Of a stretch of DNA of 64,000 nt, positions 59,814 through 64,000 are shown one piece after another. This DNA comes from an uncultured Lachnospiraceae bacterium. GTDB lineage: Bacteria > Bacillota > Clostridia > Lachnospirales > Lachnospiraceae. Under the pieces are notes generated by a model. It made no database searches. It was not told the DNA's origin and saw only the letters and a list, made by a program, of their open reading frames with translations. The position numbers and the translations under genes were made by a program. The first letter of the stretch is position 1. The number at the start of each line of letters is the position of its first letter. The stretch spans positions 1-64,000 of the forward strand of contig CAKRAK010000004.1 of assembly GCA_934294885.1 (NCBI GenBank), given 5' to 3'.

Positions 59814-61193
59814 ATGTATCAGATTGATTTTAAAAAACCAATTCACGTTCATTTCATCGGAATTGGCGGAATCAGCATGAGCGGTCTTGCCGAGATTTTA
59901 TTAAAAGAAGGTTTTACTGTTACCGGATCAGACTCCAAAGGTTCGGACATTGTAGATAAATTAATTTCCATGGGAGCGATGGTTAACATCGGACAGTGTG
60001 CCGCAAATATTACCGACCAGATTGATCTGGTTGTCTATACCGCAGCAATTCATAAAGACAATGAAGAATTTGCGGAATGTGTAAAAAGACAGCTGCCAAT
60101 GCTTACACGGGCACAGCTTCTTGGTCAGATCATGAACAATTACAAATACTCGGTTGCTGTTGCCGGAACCCACGGAAAAACAACAACGACTTCTATGCTG
60201 AGTCAGATTTTCATGGAGGCAGATGTAGACCCAACTATATCCGTAGGTGGTATTTTAGATTCCATCGGAGGAAATGTAAGAGTCGGCTCTTCTGATTATT
60301 TTGTTACAGAAGCCTGTGAATACACAAACAGCTACCATTCATTTTTCCCATACATCAGCATTATTTTAAATGTAGATGCCGATCATTTAGACTTCTTTAG
60401 CGGAATCGATGAGATCATAGAAAGCTTCCATACCTTCGCAACCAACCTTCCCGACAACGGAACCTTAGTTGTAAATGGTGATATGGATTGTCTTCCTCGG
60501 GTAACAAGGGATTTAACCTGTAATATTATTACATTTGGTATGTCTTCCCATAACAGGTATTACCCAGCCAATATCGAGGCGGATGATATGGGACACATGA
60601 ATTATACCCTTGTTGTAGATGGAAAGGAAAAGGAACAGATTCACTTAAACATCGGTGGTACCCATAATGTAACCAATTCCTTAGCAGCCATTGCCGTAGC
60701 GGATATTTTAGGCATCGGACATGACGCGGTTCTTCAGGGATTAGCCCATTTTGGCGGTGCCCACAGAAGATTTGAAAGAAAAGGAACTTTAGGAAATGTA
60801 ACCGTCATTGATGACTATGCTCATCATCCAACAGAGATTAAAGCAACCCTTACAACGGCAATCCATACTCCTCATAATGAGCTTTGGGTTGTATTCCAGC
60901 CTCATACCTACACCCGTACAAAGGCTTTATTGAATGAATTTGCAGAGGCATTAAAGGGCTTTGATCATGTTATTTTAGTAGATATCTATGCAGCAAGGGA
61001 ACCGGATACCGGATTGGTTTCCTCAAAGGATTTAATGGAGAAAATCAAAGAATACGGTACCGATGTCCGGTATTTCAGTACATTTGATGCAGTAGAAAAT
61101 TATTTATTAAAAAATTGCAAAAAAAATGATTTGTTGATAACTATGGGTGCCGGAGACGTGTATTTAATTGGAGAATCTCTACTTGGCAAGTAG
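59814..61193 (+). CDS. murC: UDP-N-acetylmuramate-L-alanine ligase
   Basis: First amino-acid ligase of peptidoglycan precursor synthesis. The start at 59814 (MYQIDFKKPIHVHFIGIGGI) has GAAGGA eight bases upstream; earlier in-frame ATGs lie before that site. The 459 residues have an N-terminal UDP-binding Rossmann motif (FIGIGGISMSGLAEIL), the ATP loop VAGTHGKTTTTSML (118-124), TEACEYTNSYHSFFP, NVDADHLDFF and IDDYAHHPTEIKATL. Full length, single-gene unit ended by a strong terminator. Confidence 0.97.
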   Translation: MYQIDFKKPIHVHFIGIGGISMSGLAEILLKEGFTVTGSDSKGSDIVDKLISMGAMVNIGQCAANITDQIDLVVYTAAIHKDNEEFAECVKRQLPMLTRAQLLGQIMNNYKYSVAVAGTHGKTTTTSMLSQIFMEADVDPTISVGGILDSIGGNVRVGSSDYFVTEACEYTNSYHSFFPYISIILNVDADHLDFFSGIDEIIESFHTFATNLPDNGTLVVNGDMDCLPRVTRDLTCNIITFGMSSHNRYYPANIEADDMGHMNYTLVVDGKEKEQIHLNIGGTHNVTNSLAAIAVADILGIGHDAVLQGLAHFGGAHRRFERKGTLGNVTVIDDYAHHPTEIKATLTTAIHTPHNELWVVFQPHTYTRTKALLNEFAEALKGFDHVILVDIYAAREPDTGLVSSKDLMEKIKEYGTDVRYFSTFDAVENYLLKNCKKNDLLITMGAGDVYLIGESLLGK

Positions 61194-61308
61194 TTATACA
61201 CATTATCCACAATTTATATTTCTTAGGTAGGAAAATATAAATTGTGGATATTTTTTATGATAAATACGTTGTTATTGGAAGATATCCACATTTTCCACAT
61301 TTTCCACA
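61194..61308 (+). promoter_or_regulatory. Cluster of DnaA-box-like 9-mers upstream of dnaD
   Basis: TTATACACA (61194-61202) and a perfect TTATCCACA (61203-61211) lie head to tail. TGTGGATAT (61243-61251) is inverted. Then ATATCCACA (61282-61290), TTTTCCACA (61291-61299) and TTTTCCACA (61300-61308) are exactly contiguous. Six boxes in 115 bases, one perfect and the others one or two bases off consensus, sit before the promoter of replication-initiation genes. DnaA control of dnaD-dnaI is the simplest reading. Confidence 0.7.
61204..61256 (+). terminator. Rho-independent terminator of murC
   Basis: TATCCACAATTTATATTT (61204-61221) and its perfect complement (61233-61250) form an 18-bp stem with an 11-base loop, followed by TTTTTT. 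Two of the DnaA-like boxes are embedded in the two arms. Confidence 0.88.
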
Positions 61309-61344
61309 TTTTTCAGACAAGGCCTTATCGGAACATCCGTTCTG

Positions 61345-61373
61345 TTTTCATTTCAAAACTGCTGTGCTATACT
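61345..61373 (+). promoter_or_regulatory. Promoter of the dnaD-dnaI operon
   Basis: TTTTCA (61345-61350), 17 bases, TATACT (61368-61373), about 37 bases downstream of the last DnaA-like box and 78 bases before the dnaD start. Confidence 0.5.
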
Positions 61374-61451
61374 GTGGAAGAATCGGGGAAAAACGTTGTT
61401 TCTATCCCTAGATTGTAATACTTATTTATGCGGAAAGCAGGAGGGAAAACA

Positions 61452-62597
61452 GTGGAAACTATTACAATATCAACAAAAAATCATGAAACATATTCTGCTG
61501 TTTCCAACTTCTTTATTGACTACTACATGACAGATGCAAACGGAGAATTTGTAAAGGTTTATCTGTATTTGGTTCGTCTGCTTCACAGCGGCAGGGCGCT
61601 TACGATTTCAGATATTGCAGATCACTTTAATCTGACCCAGAAGGATATATGCCGTGCGATTAAGTACTGGATAAAGGAAGGTGTATTACAATTGGAATAC
61701 AGTGCCGACCATACACTGACAGGAATCACACTGTTGCCCCTTTCTCCGAAAAAGTCTGATGAGGAAGAAGAATCCCTGTTATCCATGCTTGGTATAGAAG
61801 CAGAACCGGAAGCTGTATCATCCGGAGATACCGCCTTGAAAGAGACAACACAGGAAACCTCCGCAACACAAGACGAAGAGGATTCCATTATAACCGCACC
61901 GAATAAGGTGAAATACAAACCTTCTTTTATTGAAGATAGGAAAAATAACGATGAAGATTTCAGCAATCTGATTTTCCAGATTGAAACCTATTTTTCAAGG
62001 CCTCTGACACAGGCAGATTACAATTCTATCCTGTATATTTACCAAGAGCTTTCTTTTTCTTCGGATTTACTGGAATATCTGGTAGAATACTGTGTCACAA
62101 GAGGAAAAAAGAGCTGCCGTTATATTGAAGCGGTTGCCATCGACTGGTACAAATCGGGAATCCAGTCTGTAGAGGATGCAAAAGCTGTTTCAAGAAACTA
62201 TAACTCCATTTACATATCTGTGTTAAAGGCACTTGGAATTCCGAGACGGGTTGCAACCCCAACAGAGACGGAGTACATTGATACATGGTACAACAAATAT
62301 GCATTTAACAAAAATATTATTATGGAAGCATGCAAACGGGCAATCAGTTCCAATCCACAATCCGCAAACTTCCATTACGTGAACGGCATTTTAGACAGCT
62401 GGCACGAAAAAAATGTACATAAGCTTTCCGATATAGAAGCCCTTGATAAAGAGTGGGCAGAAGCCAAAAAGAAAAAAGCGGCAAATTATCAGGCAAAGAG
62501 TTCCAATCAGATTGCAGAACCACAGCGTTCCATTTCTGATGCAACCATAGATGAATTTGAAACATTAATTATGAATCAGGCAGGACGGCAGTCCTGA
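61452..62597 (+). CDS. DnaD domain primosomal protein
   Basis: Replication-initiation/restart protein that helps load the helicase. The start is GTG 61452, six bases after GGAGGG; an ATG 24 bases earlier has no ribosome site. The 381-residue protein has an N-terminal winged-helix domain (about 20-90: FFIDYYMTDANGEFVKVYLY, LTISDIADHFNLTQKDICRA), an acidic linker and one or two DnaD-type domains (about 155-225 and 235-310: QIETYFSRPLTQADYNSILY; YNSIYISVLKALGIPRR). The helicase loader gene follows after 14 bases. Confidence 0.9.
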   Translation: METITISTKNHETYSAVSNFFIDYYMTDANGEFVKVYLYLVRLLHSGRALTISDIADHFNLTQKDICRAIKYWIKEGVLQLEYSADHTLTGITLLPLSPKKSDEEEESLLSMLGIEAEPEAVSSGDTALKETTQETSATQDEEDSIITAPNKVKYKPSFIEDRKNNDEDFSNLIFQIETYFSRPLTQADYNSILYIYQELSFSSDLLEYLVEYCVTRGKKSCRYIEAVAIDWYKSGIQSVEDAKAVSRNYNSIYISVLKALGIPRRVATPTETEYIDTWYNKYAFNKNIIMEACKRAISSNPQSANFHYVNGILDSWHEKNVHKLSDIEALDKEWAEAKKKKAANYQAKSSNQIAEPQRSISDATIDEFETLIMNQAGRQS

Positions 62598-62611
62598 CAA
62601 CAGGAGAAATC

Positions 62612-63604
62612 ATGGCACTTACAGATGAGCAATATGACGAGATCATGCGGACCTATTACGAGAACCAATTAAATAACAGGGAAGAAGAACAAGACCGAAA
62701 AAAGGAAGTTTATGCAGCCATCCCGGAAATCGAACAGATTGATGAAGCAATTGCTCAGACCTCAATTGACGCAGCTCGCAGCAAATTGTTAGGAAAGCCT
62801 GTTTCCCTGGATACGGTAAAAGACGAGAATGCCAAACGTGTCAAAAGAAAAGAGGCGCTGTTAGAAGAACATGGATATAGCAAAGATTATTTAAAGCCAA
62901 TCTATACCTGTCCCCTTTGCCATGACACAGGAAGAACCGGCGACACCTATTGCAGCTGTTTTAAGCAGGCTACATTAAGATATCTGTACCGTCAGTCTAC
63001 CATAGAACAGAACCTTGAAGTTGAAAACTTCGATCATTTTTCTTTGGATTACTATAGCAGGGAAAAGGATGGTGTCCATCCAAACAGCCCTTATGAAAAT
63101 ATGAAATTTATTCATCAGGAAATACTTCGTTATGTTGAAGGTTTTCCGGTGCAGGGTGGTAATCTGTTCTTCTACGGTGGAACCGGACTTGGTAAAACCT
63201 ATTTGTCAAACTGCATTGCAAAATATCTGTTAGACAGAAATCACACAGTATTGTATCAAAGTGCAGTTCATTTATTTGAAAATATATGTGGTGATGTTCT
63301 GATGCGAAAAGGAAATAATCCAAACAGTCAGAAATTATACCGATATATTTTTGAATGTGATTTACTTATTATTGATGATTTGGGAACAGAAACAAAAACA
63401 AACTTTATTACTTCCGAAGTTTATGATATATTAAATACGCGATTAAGAGATCATAAACCAACCATCATCTCTTCTAACCTTTCTTTAAAAGAGGTTTCAG
63501 AACGATATTCTGACCGGGTGATCAGTCGTATTTTGTCAGAATACAGCGTTTATAATTTTTACGGTAATGATATTCGTCTAATGAAAAAGAAAACGAATAT
63601 TTAA
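62612..63604 (+). CDS. DnaI/DnaC-like helicase loader ATPase
   Basis: AAA+ ATPase that loads the replicative helicase. The 330-residue protein has a coiled N-terminus, a zinc-binding cluster at about 100-116 (CPLCHDTGRTGDTYCSCF, as in DnaI), Walker A FYGGTGLGKTYLSNCIA (189-196), Walker B CDLLIIDDLGTE and sensor I TIISSNLSL. CAGGAG precedes the ATG. Its coupling to the DnaD-domain gene is the common clostridial arrangement. Confidence 0.92.
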   Translation: MALTDEQYDEIMRTYYENQLNNREEEQDRKKEVYAAIPEIEQIDEAIAQTSIDAARSKLLGKPVSLDTVKDENAKRVKRKEALLEEHGYSKDYLKPIYTCPLCHDTGRTGDTYCSCFKQATLRYLYRQSTIEQNLEVENFDHFSLDYYSREKDGVHPNSPYENMKFIHQEILRYVEGFPVQGGNLFFYGGTGLGKTYLSNCIAKYLLDRNHTVLYQSAVHLFENICGDVLMRKGNNPNSQKLYRYIFECDLLIIDDLGTETKTNFITSEVYDILNTRLRDHKPTIISSNLSLKEVSERYSDRVISRILSEYSVYNFYGNDIRLMKKKTNI

Positions 63605-63645
63605 ATAAACTAAGGTTTAAAATGATAAACATGGAGGAAAATATC

Positions 63646-64000
63646 ATGCCAAATGACACTAATTTATTATCAACCATTCCTGTAGGCCCATTAGGTATTG
63701 TTGCAATGCAAAACTGTACAGCACTTGGTCAGCGGGTAGACACTTATCTTTCAAAGTGGAGAGCTGCTAGAAATAATACCGAAAAGTCCACAATTGCTTT
63801 TAGCGGTTACGAAAAAGATTCTTACCTTGTAAAGTCATCTTGTCCACGTTTTGGTTCCGGAGAAGCAAAGGGAGAATTATTAGAGTCCATTCGAGGTAAA
63901 GATTTATATATCCTTTCCGATGTAACAAATTACAGCATTGAATACTCATTATACGGAAGAAAGGTTCCTATGTCACCTGACGATCATTATGCCGACATTA
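63646..64000 (+). CDS. prs: Ribose-phosphate pyrophosphokinase-like protein (partial, C-terminus off the window)
   Basis: Makes PRPP from ribose-5-phosphate and ATP. The 118 visible codons begin MPNDTNLLSTIPVGPLGIVA and include the stretch PRFGSGEAKGELLESIRGKD followed by LYILSDVTNYSIEYSLYG, which aligns with the nucleotide-binding start of the PRPP synthetase family (usual form RFSDGE...GKDVFIVQST). The sequence diverges from classical Prs in the way of the extended Lachnospiraceae form, so the assignment is good but not certain without the catalytic PRPP loop. GGAGGAAAATATC precedes the ATG. Confidence 0.78.
   Translation, partial: MPNDTNLLSTIPVGPLGIVAMQNCTALGQRVDTYLSKWRAARNNTEKSTIAFSGYEKDSYLVKSSCPRFGSGEAKGELLESIRGKDLYILSDVTNYSIEYSLYGRKVPMSPDDHYADI

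Noticed and set aside
61282..61308. Short tandem 9-mers as a CRISPR or plain microsatellite
   Set aside because: There are no spacers, and the units are DnaA-box-like with further boxes in both orientations nearby, so a protein-binding cluster fits better.
61194..61320. Chromosomal replication origin
   Set aside because: dnaA, dnaN, recF, rpmH or gyr genes are not adjacent and no AT-rich unwinding region with boxes on both sides is clear; regulation of dnaD-dnaI is a simpler reading.

Overview
The window looks like chromosomal DNA of a low-GC Gram-positive anaerobe of the Clostridia, most likely family Lachnospiraceae. Reasons: AGGAGG-type ribosome binding sites with several GTG starts, a complete-looking anaerobic (Cbi-type) cobalamin gene set, a GH9 cellulase lipoprotein, a DnaD/DnaI pair, and a four-gene operon of proteins I associate with Lachnospiraceae families of unknown function. 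Most genes lie on the minus strand. No tRNA, rRNA, CRISPR array, phage or transposase gene was seen.

Layout. 1-4.5 kb: the str operon rpsL-rpsG-fusA-tuf (minus; tuf runs off the left edge). 4.6-12 kb: endonuclease IV, then a surface block (serine hydrolase lipoprotein, zinc-ribbon/YARHG membrane protein, amidase lipoprotein, GH9 endoglucanase lipoprotein) and deoC. 12.1-20.2 kb: rnhA, a small unknown gene, and an operon of four uncharacterised genes (Ig-like/helical-repeat giant, Hsp70/actin-like ATPase, TPR-like protein, membrane coiled-coil protein). 20.4-26.4 kb: HisC-like aminotransferase and uppP, metY with a cysteine-rich leader peptide and a palindromic operator, and a Ktr/Trk potassium uptake pair. 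26.6-35.6 kb: late cobalamin genes with a MATE transporter inside. 35.6-41.2 kb: a beta-glucoside PTS locus (antiterminator, EIIBCA, GH1, HAD phosphatase) with two RAT/terminator switches. 41.2-51.8 kb: DUF389 protein and the early/middle cobalamin genes. 51.9-56.1 kb: a small unknown gene and an ECF sigma-ABC transporter operon. 56.4-57.4 kb: mscL, a decayed glycosyltransferase remnant and a truncated plsY-like gene. 57.4-59.6 kb: rpmG-secE-nusG-rplK-rplA. 59.8-64 kb: murC, a cluster of DnaA-box-like 9-mers, dnaD, dnaI and the start of prs.

The most striking undescribed-looking feature is a family of roughly 215-bp nested palindromes present five times (at 13.1, 22.4, 33.9, 48.1 and 56.2 kb), plus a core-less sixth copy at 12.0 kb. 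Each full copy has variable outer arms, an AT-rich middle arm and a conserved 97-108-bp core whose stems show compensatory changes between copies. Two copies are flanked by 11-12-bp direct repeats that look like target-site duplications. This suggests a non-autonomous mobile palindrome. A second candidate is the metY leader: a 25-codon ORF ending in Cys-Cys-Cys-stop, with mutually exclusive hairpins, behind a promoter overlapped by a perfect 11-bp-arm palindrome. All assignments come from reading the sequence; no database searches were run.
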